Shown: positions 1 through 6,473, counted from the stretch's first letter. The stretch: 40,766 nt of DNA from an uncultured Clostridia bacterium (GCA_947624445.1 CANQKF010000014.1:1-40766); one strand, 5' to 3'. A program made the numbers and translations. The notes: a model not told the origin generated them from the sequence alone.

Positions 1-193
1 CTTTATTGCTTTGATTCAGTCGGTCAAATTGGGCGGGGATATTGACGCCATGTATCAGTACATCGTCGATCATTATATTGACGATTTTTTCTATCTCAAA
101 AAAAAGCGCAGTGCAAAGAGCCTCAAATTCCGCGTCCGATAGACATTCCAAAGACGGTGCGACCACCATATTCACGTCAATTTTGTCGTCCAT
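1..193 (-). CDS. Hypothetical protein, N-terminal 64 residues (runs off the window)
   Basis: An uninterrupted minus-strand reading frame runs from an ATG at 193-191 to the window edge, 64 codons without a stop. A GAGAGG ribosome-binding site lies seven bases before the ATG. The peptide begins MDDKIDVNMVVAPSLECLSD and is acidic and probably soluble, with no signal peptide or membrane segment. I do not recognise the family. The strong RBS and the clean open frame are the reasons to call it. It points away from the XRE regulator at 337-813, from which a terminator separates it. Where it ends and what it does cannot be known from this window. Confidence 0.6.
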   Translation of the reverse strand, partial: MDDKIDVNMVVAPSLECLSDAEFEALCTALFFEIEKIVNIMIDDVLIHGVNIPAQFDRLNQSNK

Positions 194-280
194 AAAAAAA
201 CCTCTCACTTATAAGCGGCGAGGGGCATTTCAAATTTAAGGGTTTGAGAAAAAAAGTTCGGAAATTCCGCAAAAATTTTT

Positions 281-315
281 GGAGATAAAAAGAAAAAGCC
301 GAGCATCGCTCGGCT
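281..315 (-). terminator. Rho-independent terminator of the tandem-HTH regulator
   Basis: AGCCGAGC (297-304) pairs with GCTCGGCT (308-315) around a three-base loop. Read on the minus strand, the stem is followed by a run of T interrupted by one C. It lies just past the stop of the 337-813 gene. Confidence 0.8.
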
Positions 316-336
316 ACTAATCAGATAAAATTCCGT

Positions 337-813
337 TCAATTCTTATAATCGGTTCTTCCAAGCAAATAATCTACGGAAACCCCAAAATATTCCGCAAGC
401 GCTTTCAGATAATCAAGAGAGGGCAAGGTCTTTGTCCGTTGCCATTCATAGAAAAAGTTTTTGGAAAAAGGCATGACGCTTGCAATTCTCGAATAGTTCG
501 TCCCTCTTTCTTCCACCAATTTTTGGAGACGCTCATGAAACGCGTTCGATTCTTCCGTTGGATAGAAGTCTCGCTTGTCCGTCTCACCCAATAGATACGG
601 TAGCGACACTTCAAAGCTGTCGGCGATCTTGATTAGGACTTTCACGCTCGGAATGATCGCGTATATCTCCGCCCGCGTAAGAACGGAAACACTTATGTGC
701 GCTTTTTCGGCAAGCTCTTTCTTTGAGCAGTCCTCGTCGCTCATCAATTCGATCAGGCGATGCTGAAATTCCGACGATATTCTTTTTTCGGGTTCGGATG
801 GAGTTCGCGGCAT
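337..813 (-). CDS. XRE-family transcriptional regulator with two tandem HTH domains
   Basis: A 158-residue protein made of two Cro/C1-type helix-turn-helix units. Unit 1 is about residues 13-77 and ends SLPYLLGETD; unit 2 is about residues 88-155 and ends SVDYLLGRTD. The matching ends suggest an internal duplication. Unit 1 has the usual KKELAEKAHIS turn, while unit 2 is more diverged in its recognition helix. Two fused domains could bind a palindrome as a single chain; that is inference. The gene is divergent from the SLOG gene at 929, and the shared 115-bp spacer holds two inverted repeats. Its own terminator lies at 281-315. A phage- or element-type repressor is the likely role; the target is unknown. 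Confidence 0.85.
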   Translation of the reverse strand: MPRTPSEPEKRISSEFQHRLIELMSDEDCSKKELAEKAHISVSVLTRAEIYAIIPSVKVLIKIADSFEVSLPYLLGETDKRDFYPTEESNAFHERLQKLVEERGTNYSRIASVMPFSKNFFYEWQRTKTLPSLDYLKALAEYFGVSVDYLLGRTDYKN

Positions 814-928
814 AGTAAAAATAATTTGGTCAGAAAAGTTGTTTTCTTTGCAAATTTATGATAAACTATCTCTATGCCAAAAAAGAACAGAAAAATAATT
901 ATCTGTTCCTATCTTTGGGGGATTTGCT
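814..928. promoter_or_regulatory. Divergent control region with two inverted repeats
   Basis: The AT-rich spacer between the XRE regulator and the SLOG gene contains AGAAAA-GTTG-TTTTCT (832-847) and GAACAG...CTGTTC (885-890 and 903-908). The segment AAAAATAATT occurs twice (819-828 and 891-900). These are candidate operators for the regulator. No clearly consensus promoter could be assigned in either direction. The SLOG gene has a GGGGGA RBS at 917-922. Confidence 0.45.
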
Positions 929-1372
929 ATGTCATCTGTTGCGTTTTTCGGACATCGGCAATTTAATTATGCTCCATATCGGGAGAAAATCGAAACGCTC
1001 ATTTGCGACCTCATAGAAAATCACGGCGTGAATGAGTTCTACAATGGCTGCCGCGGCGATTTCGACGGCGTATGCGCGGAGATCGTCTTTGCTTTGAAAG
1101 TGAAGTTCCCTTTCATAAAAAATATCATGGTCGTGTCCTTTCATCCCCACGACGGCTTTGCGCTTCCGAAATATTTTGACGAATCCGTCTATTTGCTCGA
1201 AAAAAGCGTCCCTCCAAAGTACGCGATATCCTATACAAATCAAGCCATCGTAGAGCGGGTAGATTATATCATTTCGGGTGTCACTTTTGATTGGGGCGGC
1301 GCGTGGACTGCTTGCGAATATGCCCGCAGGAAAAAGAAATGCCTACTGAATTTATTTGGGATAAAAAAGTAA
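929..1372 (+). CDS. SLOG-superfamily (DUF1273/YpsA-like) protein
   Basis: A 147-residue soluble protein opening with the FFGHRQF signature. It has a Gly-rich NGCRGDFDGVCAE segment at about residues 38-50 and a C-terminal TNQAIVERVDYII...GGAWTACEYA block. This layout is typical of the small SLOG proteins (SMF/DprA-LOG-like Rossmann folds, DUF1273) common in clostridial mobile elements and phages. In the wider SLOG superfamily the fold binds nucleotides or nucleotide-derived signals; for this clade the ligand is unknown. It starts at ATG 929 behind GGGGGA. It is divergent from a tandem-HTH regulator and lies directly upstream of a putative large non-coding RNA, so it belongs to the accessory region. 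No partner enzyme is visible. Confidence 0.7.
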   Translation: MSSVAFFGHRQFNYAPYREKIETLICDLIENHGVNEFYNGCRGDFDGVCAEIVFALKVKFPFIKNIMVVSFHPHDGFALPKYFDESVYLLEKSVPPKYAISYTNQAIVERVDYIISGVTFDWGGAWTACEYARRKKKCLLNLFGIKK

Positions 1373-1469
1373 AGATATTTGTAGAGAAGAAAGATTTATA
1401 CTAATGTATACGGGATATGGCTTTGCGGCTTGAATTTCAAAAGAGGTTCATTAATTTATAATTCCACTA

Positions 1470-1498
1470 TTGACATTGAATATGAAAAGAGTTATAAT
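1470..1498 (+). promoter_or_regulatory. Perfect consensus sigma-A promoter for the structured RNA
   Basis: TTGACA (1470-1475) and TATAAT (1493-1498) are separated by exactly 17 bp. Transcription would start near 1505. No good ORF begins downstream for more than 600 bases, so the promoter appears to serve an RNA. Confidence 0.85.
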
Positions 1499-1504
1499 AG
1501 ATTT

Positions 1505-2117
1505 ACTTAAAAGTGCGCAAAAATATATGATAAAAAGATTTTTGCAATTTGGTTAAAAATTAAATTAGACATATAAATAAAAGCCAAGTAAAATGCGAGA
1601 AGGGCGAGGAAAGATTAACGGGTAGAGAACACGGCAAAATGAGCCGTAAGAGAATCGTTACGGCGGAGAAGGCCTGAAATTCAAGAGCAGGTCTAAATTC
1701 AACGATCAATCGTCGAGATTCGGGAGAGAAGAGATTCGAAGCGAAGAGATCTGAGCCGTGATGCGAGGATAGAGCAAACGCCGAAGAAAGACATAACTAC
1801 AGTATTCGGGAAGCGTGGAGGCCGAGGCATCCATTCTCTTGCGAGAGAAGAAATAGTTTCGCAAACGGAATTGAGTTAAGAGATGTGTTGCAATGATAAA
1901 GCGGAAACTTTCGGCCTTGGAATACCGATTCAATCTGATGTGTGGCACGGACGCAAAGCTAAACCTGCAGAAACCGAACGTTATAATGGAATGTTGCTGG
2001 AAGTCTTTGATTCGGGCGCTAAGCTCCAGGAGAATTTCGTCAAACCTTAATACCACCTTCCATTATCGCTTATATCTTAGAACATTGGAAAGAGTATCTT
2101 TCGATAGTTTTTTCGTC
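1505..2117 (+). ncRNA. Large structured non-coding RNA candidate (ROOL/GOLLD-like)
   Basis: About 600 nt transcribed from a perfect promoter with no credible ORF. Helices read by eye: 1517-1524/1538-1545 (8 bp), TAACG 1616-1620/CGTTA 1656-1660 enclosing ACGGC 1631-1635/GCCGT 1643-1647, GGCCTG 1671-1676/CAGGTC 1688-1693, ACGA 1702-1705/TCGT 1710-1713, TTCTCT 1834-1839/AGAGAA 1844-1849, and GTTT 1856-1859/AAAC 1863-1866. Long-range pairs are AGGCCGA 1819-1825/TCGGCCT 1911-1917, CCGTG 1756-1760/CACGG 1946-1950, and ATAATGGA 1983-1990/TCCATTAT 2059-2066. Purine-rich linkers (GAGAA, AGAGAA) recur between helices. A short hairpin, GAAAGA-GTA-TCTTTC, followed by T6 after a short spacer (about 2089-2116), may end it. 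Length, A-rich linkers and nested helices recall ROOL and GOLLD RNAs; the assignment is inference. The 3' boundary is uncertain. Confidence 0.6.
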
Positions 2118-2144
2118 AATTATTATTGTATCAGGAGAGGAAAT

Positions 2145-2420
2145 TTGAAATTTTTAAAATATCTATTGTATTGTATATGCTCTGCTATATCGGCTGCGGT
2201 TGGAGGACCGTGGGAAGATTCTACTTATAAAGATATGATAATTGGAGTTATCTTAATTGCAATTGCTTTAGTTTTATGGGGGGGAGTATATTTAATTTTA
2301 AAATATCGTACCTATCTCTCTGAATGGAAAGTTATTCTTTTGACATTGTTAATTTGGGTGGGGTTCATTGTCCTCTTTTGTGTAGGAGTTATACTTATTG
2401 AACTAATAATAAGAAAGTAA
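2145..2420 (+). CDS. Small three-segment membrane protein next to the structured RNA
   Basis: A 91-residue hydrophobic protein starting at TTG 2145, five bases after a strong AGGAGAGG RBS. The same frame stays open back to 1893, but that part lies in the structured RNA and has no RBS, so I reject the longer start. Three membrane segments are visible: about residues 3-22, 34-53 and 65-88. The chain has a short WEDSTYKD loop and ends IRK. It is very AT-rich and resembles no family I know. It begins about 30 bases after the putative RNA terminator, so read-through from the promoter at 1470 could express both. Function unknown. Confidence 0.6.
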   Translation: MKFLKYLLYCICSAISAAVGGPWEDSTYKDMIIGVILIAIALVLWGGVYLILKYRTYLSEWKVILLTLLIWVGFIVLFCVGVILIELIIRK

Positions 2421-2478
2421 TAAATGTTATTGTCGTAAAATTATTTTTGTCGTTTTCCAAAAATTCCCGCACAAATGC

Positions 2479-2507
2479 TTGACAGTTTGGGCGGGATTTA
2501 CTATAAT
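2479..2507 (+). promoter_or_regulatory. Perfect consensus promoter of the KTR-like gene
   Basis: TTGACA (2479-2484), a 17-bp spacer and TATAAT (2502-2507). The predicted start at about 2513 coincides with the 5' strand of a hairpin, giving a leader of about 185 nt. Confidence 0.8.
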
Positions 2508-2512
2508 GAAAA

Positions 2513-2698
2513 TACAAACATTCGTTTGCCACCCCTTCCAAAAGGCGGCGTTTGTTTGTACGGGCAATCAAATTCCCCGTTGCGGATTGCCCATGATCGC
2601 CCCGCGGGACACTTTCAAAGCGGACTTCTCACCCGTTGTATGGCAGTCTCCCTTCCCGAAGGCGCGGCGATAGAGAAAGAAGGAGGTGTTTATGTAAA
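2513..2698 (+). promoter_or_regulatory. Structured 5' leader, possible cis-regulatory RNA
   Basis: Two strong hairpins occupy the untranslated leader: TACAAACA (2513-2520) with TGTTTGTA (2553-2560), and GGGCAATC (2562-2569) with GATTGCCC (2585-2592). The leader ends in AGGAGGT (2681-2687). A start-stop ATGTAA at 2692 lies just before the real start at 2699. I do not recognise a known riboswitch class. Confidence 0.45.
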
Positions 2699-2878
2699 AT
2701 GGCAAGAAGAACAGAGATCAAGTGCCCTTTCTGCGGTGCTGCGCAACTTAAAGTGCGCACCTGCAAAGAGGTGGAAACAGTGTGCCATGAGTGTGGCGCA
2801 TCCCTCCTACTGTCGAAGAATGAGGACGGCTCGATTTTAGTCAGCGCCCGTCCGCATCTCGACCAAAAAGCAAGTTAA
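2699..2878 (+). CDS. Cysteine-rich KTR-like zinc-ribbon protein
   Basis: A 59-residue protein starting MARRTEIKCPFCGAAQ, with CPFC and CHEC pairs that form a four-cysteine zinc-ribbon knuckle. Its C-terminal end (SARPHLDQKAS) is polar. It resembles the cysteine-rich KTR proteins found in Tn916-like and other conjugative elements of Firmicutes; their role is not established. The ATG at 2699 follows an AGGAGGT site at 2681. An earlier in-frame ATG at 2636 lacks an RBS and would add a basic, low-complexity head, so it was not chosen. The gene is driven by the promoter at 2479 and is followed by an elaborate 3' structure and two terminators. Confidence 0.75.
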   Translation: MARRTEIKCPFCGAAQLKVRTCKEVETVCHECGASLLLSKNEDGSILVSARPHLDQKAS

Positions 2879-2967
2879 ATTTACACCATCACATAAAATA
2901 GACGTACCATGTCCGAGGACAGAGGCAGTATAAAACCATAAGTCCGAACTGCTCGCCGTGGTATAAG

Positions 2968-3058
2968 TTGTGAGGAAACGGAAACTATCCGTAAAAAGAA
3001 GTTATCAAGTCTCACAAGGATAAACCTCAAAAGGGTCTTATTCTTGTGGGGCTTTTTT
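2968..3058 (+). terminator. 3' structured region with mutually exclusive hairpins and terminator
   Basis: TTGTGAG (2968-2974) can pair with CTCACAA (3011-3017), enclosing ACGGA (2978-2982)/TCCGT (2988-2992). CACAAGGATAA (3013-3023) can instead pair with TTATTCTTGTG (3038-3048, one G-U), a stem followed by T6 at 3053-3058. The two folds share CACAA, the geometry of an attenuator, although no plus-strand gene follows directly. Confidence 0.6.
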
Positions 3059-3075
3059 ATTGCCCTCTTTAACAC

Positions 3076-3114
3076 GCCCGATTGCGGTCTATCCCCCGCA
3101 ACCGGGCTTTTTTT
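3076..3114 (+). terminator. Strong Rho-independent terminator
   Basis: GCCCG (3076-3080) and TTGCGG (3082-3087) pair with CCGCAA (3096-3101) and CGGGC (3103-3107), with one mismatch, followed by seven T. It closes the KTR-like transcript. Confidence 0.9.
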
Positions 3115-3228
3115 GTTTGCAGGGAAATTCGTCCGGTTGCGATTTTCAAATCGAAATCAAAAATCGGAGGAATGCACAGGCTTATTTCATCTATGTGATG
3201 GAGAGCAGTTTGCTACTTGCCAACTACT

Positions 3229-3369
3229 CTATATTTTATCGGTGTCGTCTACTGTCAAACCCCATTTTTGCATCATTTCTTCAAATTGCTTATTGCTGAA
3301 AGCTGCCCCGAGCGGGAACGCATTCATTTCCTTGCTTTGTCTGTCTGTCAATGCTTTGTATGTATTCAT
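3229..3369 (-). CDS. Short or truncated mobile-element protein (DUF7659-like N-terminus)
   Basis: A 46-residue minus-strand ORF starting ATG 3369 behind AGGAGG and ending at a TAG at 3231-3229. The sequence begins MNTYKALTDRQSKEMNAF and ends VDDTDKI. It resembles the N-terminal part of small proteins (DUF7659-like) from clostridial conjugative elements. Those run on past the DKI position, so this copy is probably truncated by a stop or an indel. Its ATG overlaps the TGA of the preceding gene (ATGA), which implies translational coupling. It is the last of three overlapping minus-strand genes. The family name is from memory and uncertain. Confidence 0.55.
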   Translation of the reverse strand: MNTYKALTDRQSKEMNAFPLGAAFSNKQFEEMMQKWGLTVDDTDKI

Positions 3370-3563
3370 TTTCTGCCTCCTATGCCGTCGATCGACGCGA
3401 TGTCAATGTGTTTGCCCTTTAAGGCGTGTTTTTCTCTGAACCGCCGCAAGGCTTCGTCCAGAGAATAGCCCGAATAACGTTCTCGGATGCTTTTACCGTC
3501 ATCATCTGAATAGTGGAGAACCAGCACCCCGTAAATGTTGGTATAGTAGAGGATGTATTTCAT
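3366..3563 (-). CDS. Hypothetical mobile-element protein, 65 residues
   Basis: Begins MKYILYYTNIYGVLVLHYSDD and continues with a helical, basic second half (SLDEALRRFREKHALKGK). No signal peptide, no cysteine motif and no recognised domain. The start overlaps the stop of the upstream gene by four bases (3560-3563), and its own stop overlaps the next start (3366-3369). The three therefore form one translationally coupled unit. Such strings of 50-80 residue proteins are typical of accessory segments in clostridial conjugative elements. Function unknown. Confidence 0.65.
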   Translation of the reverse strand: MKYILYYTNIYGVLVLHYSDDDGKSIRERYSGYSLDEALRRFREKHALKGKHIDIASIDGIGGRK

Positions 3564-3760
3564 TTTTCGACCACCCCATATAAGTCATCTGCATAGTAGC
3601 AACCCGTAAAGAAGTTAAAGATCGCATGGCACTTCACGCCGTTATACTCGACGATATAGTCATTGTTGCCGACCTTTTCCAAGACGGTGATTTCTGCTTT
3701 TTGGGTAGAACGCATTTTGCCTTGATTGAGCGAATTGATATAAGCCATTACTTTGTACAT
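3560..3760 (-). CDS. Hypothetical mobile-element protein, 66 residues
   Basis: Chosen start is ATG 3760 (MYKVMAYINSLNQGK), preceded by AGGAGG. An upstream ATG at 3787 has no RBS and would place the Shine-Dalgarno site inside the gene, so it was rejected. The C-terminal half (NDYIVEYNGVKCHAIFNFFTGCYYADDLYG) looks like a small beta-rich fold with two cysteines. First gene of the three-gene overlapping minus-strand unit. No function can be assigned. Confidence 0.65.
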   Translation of the reverse strand: MYKVMAYINSLNQGKMRSTQKAEITVLEKVGNNDYIVEYNGVKCHAIFNFFTGCYYADDLYGVVEK

Positions 3761-3768
3761 GATTTTAG

Positions 3769-3963
3769 TCCTCCTCGATTTCTTCAAATTGGAAAGTTTT
3801 AGAACAACAAATAGAGGTTCTTACCCGCGAAAAGGGCTTGCCGTATATCAACAATTATCTTCCCGACGGAAGAAGCGAGAAAGGCAAGCCTACGGTCATA
3901 AACTATTTTTATCACGAAGAAATCAGAGGCTCGGAAAACACGGGAAAAAGACGGGGCAAATAG
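3769..3963 (+). pseudogene. C-terminal remnant of a decayed ORF
   Basis: An open plus-strand frame with no usable start runs from 3769 (just after a TAG) to TAG 3961-3963. It encodes a protein-like tail containing EVLTREKGLPYINNYLPDG and KPTVINYFYHEEIRG, then a basic GKRRGK end. The codon use and residue mix look genuine, yet the start region overlaps, on the other strand, the head and RBS of the 3560-3760 gene. A recombination or deletion junction near 3770-3790 has probably removed its N-terminus. I do not recognise the parent protein. Confidence 0.5.
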
Positions 3964-4041
3964 GCTCTACTTGTTCAAAACAAGCACACGCCGCGTTCTC
4001 ACAGCCCCAACTTTTCGGAGTAAGGCAAAGAGGAAAACAAG

Positions 4042-4338
4042 ATGAAATCATTGGAAGAAATACGCGCCGATCTGCGCTTCATTCGGGAATATTACAAGCT
4101 CAAACGCACGATGAAACGCCCTTTTGAAGTTACCGACCACGGCGATTATAAAAGTTTGATTGCGCGTTATGATACGCTTGCAAAGGCGGCTCCGAAGCGG
4201 CAGGCGCAGGTGTATGAGGGGCTGTATCTTCAAGGAAAGACACAAAAGGCACTTGCGCAGGAGTGGGAAGTCACGGAGAAATACATTCAAATTCTGAATA
4301 AGCGGCTGTTGCTGTTTTTGCAGTCGCATTGGGATTGA
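4042..4338 (+). CDS. Sigma-70 region-4-like small HTH protein
   Basis: A 98-residue protein with a basic helical N-terminal half (MKSLEEIRADLRFIREYYKL) and a C-terminal helix-turn-helix, QAQVYEGLYLQGKTQKALAQ followed by EWEVTEKYIQILNKRLLLFL, at about residues 51-94. This is the sigma-70 region-4 pattern seen in ArpU/DUF1492-type proteins and in small regulators near the transfer genes of clostridial conjugative elements. An AGAGGAAA RBS precedes ATG 4042. It is followed by a strong terminator at 4382-4427. Likely a regulator of element genes; the target is unknown. Confidence 0.65.
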   Translation: MKSLEEIRADLRFIREYYKLKRTMKRPFEVTDHGDYKSLIARYDTLAKAAPKRQAQVYEGLYLQGKTQKALAQEWEVTEKYIQILNKRLLLFLQSHWD

Positions 4339-4381
4339 AACGGTTTATTCGATTAAGACTGAATACCGCTCACCAATCGAA

Positions 4382-4427
4382 ACCCCGGTAGAACCCGTAA
4401 AATGGTTCTGTTGGGGTCTTTTTTTTG
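4382..4427 (+). terminator. Rho-independent terminator of the sigma-like gene
   Basis: ACCCC and AGAACC pair with GGTTCT and GGGGT (4382-4417) around a short loop, followed by eight T. Confidence 0.9.
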
Positions 4428-4459
4428 CACTTGAAAAAGATTCCAAAGCTGGGATGGCA

Positions 4460-4495
4460 GGAAAAAAGCGGCACCCGTATATTCGGGAGCCGCCG
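4460..4495 (-). terminator. Terminator hairpin, mainly minus-strand
   Basis: GCGGC (4468-4472) and CCCG pair with CGGG and GCCGC (4489-4493), with one A-A mismatch. On the minus strand it is followed by six T; on the plus strand by GTATTTTT. It probably closes a minus-strand transcript from about 4653. Confidence 0.7.
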
Positions 4496-4551
4496 TATTT
4501 TTACCATTTATAGCTTGTACCAATGTGCTTCGGTAAATTTATAAAAGATTT

Positions 4552-4653
4552 TTAACGTTTAGAATCGGCGTATTCTTGTTTTCTTAACCTCAAATTACCG
4601 AAAATCTCCGAAACGACCGCTATCATTAGGGCTACAAGAAAAATAATCACCAT
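4552..4653 (-). CDS. Possible 33-residue membrane peptide
   Basis: ATG 4653 opens a short frame, MVIIFLVALMIAVVSEIFGN then a basic tail, ending at TAA 4554-4552. It holds one clear membrane helix (residues 2-17) and is followed by the hairpin terminator at 4460-4495. No good RBS precedes the ATG. The frame is open for about 20 more codons upstream without an ATG, so this may be the tail of a decayed membrane protein instead of a real microprotein. Low confidence. Confidence 0.3.
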   Translation of the reverse strand: MVIIFLVALMIAVVSEIFGNLRLRKQEYADSKR

Positions 4654-4721
4654 GGTAAGATATGTGGAATCTGTTTGAGAGACGATTCTCCACACGTGAT
4701 CCAGGATATTGGGGAATGTCT

Positions 4722-6199
4722 ATGAAAACAAAAACGCCTGTATCGGGCGGGTCCTACGGCACGAAGATCGCAGATCTCTACATCGTGCATAATCTTGCGG
4801 CGGCCAACGGAAGCAGTCGCCATACCTACCATGTCATGCCTCCCGTGGGCTGGATGAACGATCCCAACGGTTTCGGCGAGGCGTTCGGGAAGTATCACCT
4901 GTTCTACAGTTCTATCCCTACGGCCCCTCGTGGGACTCCATGCACTGGGGACACTACACTACCGAGGATTTCGTCAAGTGGAAGTTAGAGCCGACGGCGC
5001 TTGCGCCCGACGGCGCAGATGACTGCGACGGCTGTTTTTCGGGCCCCTCCGTGATGAAGGACGGGAAGATGTATCTCGTCTACACCTCTGTGGCGGGGGA
5101 TCGGCAGACGCAGTCGGTCGCTGTCTCCGAGGACGGCGTTCATTTTGAAAAGCTCGGCGTCGTGATCTCGGGAGAGCAGCTCCCCGCGGACTGCCTCAAA
5201 ACCGATTTCTGTGACCCGAAAGTGTTCCGTCGGGGTGAAGTTTACTATCTTCTCGCGGGCGCGATGTCCGAGAGCGGCGAGGGCATGATCCTCCTGTACC
5301 GTTCCCGCGATCTCATGAAGTGGGAATATGTCAGTGCCGTGCGGCGGAATCCCCTCACGACCCGCGGCATCTATGAATGCCCTGATTTCTTTGCACTCGG
5401 CGGTTGCGATGTGATGCTTGCGAGCCCGCAGGGGTACCGCACGGAGGATTGGCGGTTCGAAAACGTGCAGTCGTCCATCTATATGCTCGGCAAGTTCGAC
5501 GAAGAAAAGGGGACGTTCGAAAAAACTTACGAGGACGAGATCGACGGCGGCTTCGACTTTTACGCGCCCCAGACCTTAAAGACGGCGGACGGCCGCACGA
5601 TCATGATCGCGTGGATGCAGATGTGGCAGCGGATGTTTCCCACCGCAAAGCACGGCTGGGCGGGCGCGATAATCCTGCCCCGCGAGCTCACCGTGAAAGA
5701 AGGGCGCCTCTACCAGAGCCCCGTCCGCGAGATCGAGCGCTATCGCTGGAACCATGTGCACTTCGGCAACGTGACGATCGGCAATCGCAACGAGCTCACC
5801 AAGGTCAACGGAACGAAGATCGAGCTCTGCTTCACCCTCGACCTCGGCACGGCAAAAAAAGTGGGCATCAAGTTCTACCAAACGGGCGAGCACGACGCGC
5901 GGATCTATTACGACCGCGAAAGGACCAGGGTGATCTTCGACCGTTCCCGCATGGGGATCGAGATCACGCACGATGCGGAAGATCGGGACGCCGCCGTGCG
6001 TTCCGTCAAAGTGACGACCGAGCACAATTGGCTCTCCATGCGCATCTTCCTCGACGTATCGAGCTGCGAAGTGTTTTTGAGCGGCGGAGAGCGCACGATG
6101 ACGGGCAACGTCTATTCGGACGGCGAGGGGATCGCTTTCTTTTCCGAGGGCGGCAGCACGAGGCTCCTCGATCTCGATAAATACGATATCGTGGTGTGA
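4722..6199 (+). pseudogene. GH32 beta-fructosidase (sucrose/fructan hydrolase), frameshifted
   Basis: Two reading frames together encode a full GH32 enzyme of about 490 residues, which would hydrolyse beta-fructosyl bonds in sucrose, sucrose-6-phosphate or short fructans. Frame 1 (from ATG 4722; GGGGAA site) carries WMNDPNG, with the nucleophile Asp. Near 4907 one base is missing: TTCTACAGTTC where homologues read F-Y-Q-F. The second frame continues exactly with YPYGPSWDSMHWGHY. Later motifs are the acid/base segment YECPDFF (intact) and FCDPKVF, where the conserved RDP arginine is Cys (CGT to TGT would be one transition). A C-terminal beta-sandwich region follows. The frameshift plus the motif change suggest a dying gene; a sequencing error could explain the frameshift alone. 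No transporter or regulator adjoins it. Confidence 0.85.
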
Positions 6200-6213
6200 T
6201 GGAAAAATCAAAC

Positions 6214-6257
6214 GAGCTTTCTCTTATCTCATGATTCCAAAGAGAAAGCTCTTTGTT
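6214..6257 (+). terminator. Rho-independent terminator after GH32
   Basis: GAGCTTTCTCTT (6214-6225) pairs perfectly with AAGAGAAAGCTC (6240-6251), followed by TTTGTTT. Confidence 0.9.
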
Positions 6258-6318
6258 TATCTTGCGGAAATCGGCAAAAAGTTTTGCGAAAAACTTATCT
6301 CATAAGCTCGGCGCGGGA

Positions 6319-6465
6319 GGGCGACATGCGGCGAAAAGAGGGGTGACATATGTTGAAAAAGGGTGGCATGCGTTAGAAAAAGAGATCCACACATGTTGAA
6401 AAAAAGGGCGACACATGTGTTAGAAAAAAAGCGGCATGCGGCGGGTTTTTTTGCCTCGCCGCATG
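6319..6465. repeat. Degenerate 20-25 bp tandem repeat ending in a hairpin
   Basis: About six imperfect units of the form GGGYGRCATGYGTTRRAAAA start near 6319, 6341, 6361, 6382, 6406 and 6431. The last merges into CATGCGGCG (6435-6443) paired with CGCCGCATG (6457-6465). The array lies between the GH32 terminator and the lipoprotein promoter. No coding capacity. Confidence 0.6.
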
Positions 6466-6473
6466 ATAAATCC

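Noticed and set aside
1706-2056. 116-codon minus-strand ORF across the structured RNA
   Set aside because: No RBS, odd composition, and antisense to the RNA with the perfect promoter.
1893-2144. N-terminal extension of the small membrane protein
   Set aside because: Lies within the highly structured RNA, has no RBS, and the TTG at 2145 follows a strong AGGAGAGG.
2475-2840. 121-codon ORF overlapping the KTR-like gene in another frame
   Set aside because: Begins at the promoter -35 box; the overlapping frame has the zinc-ribbon cysteines and the RBS.
6319-6465. CRISPR array
   Set aside because: Units are degenerate, have no unique spacers of constant length and no cas genes nearby.
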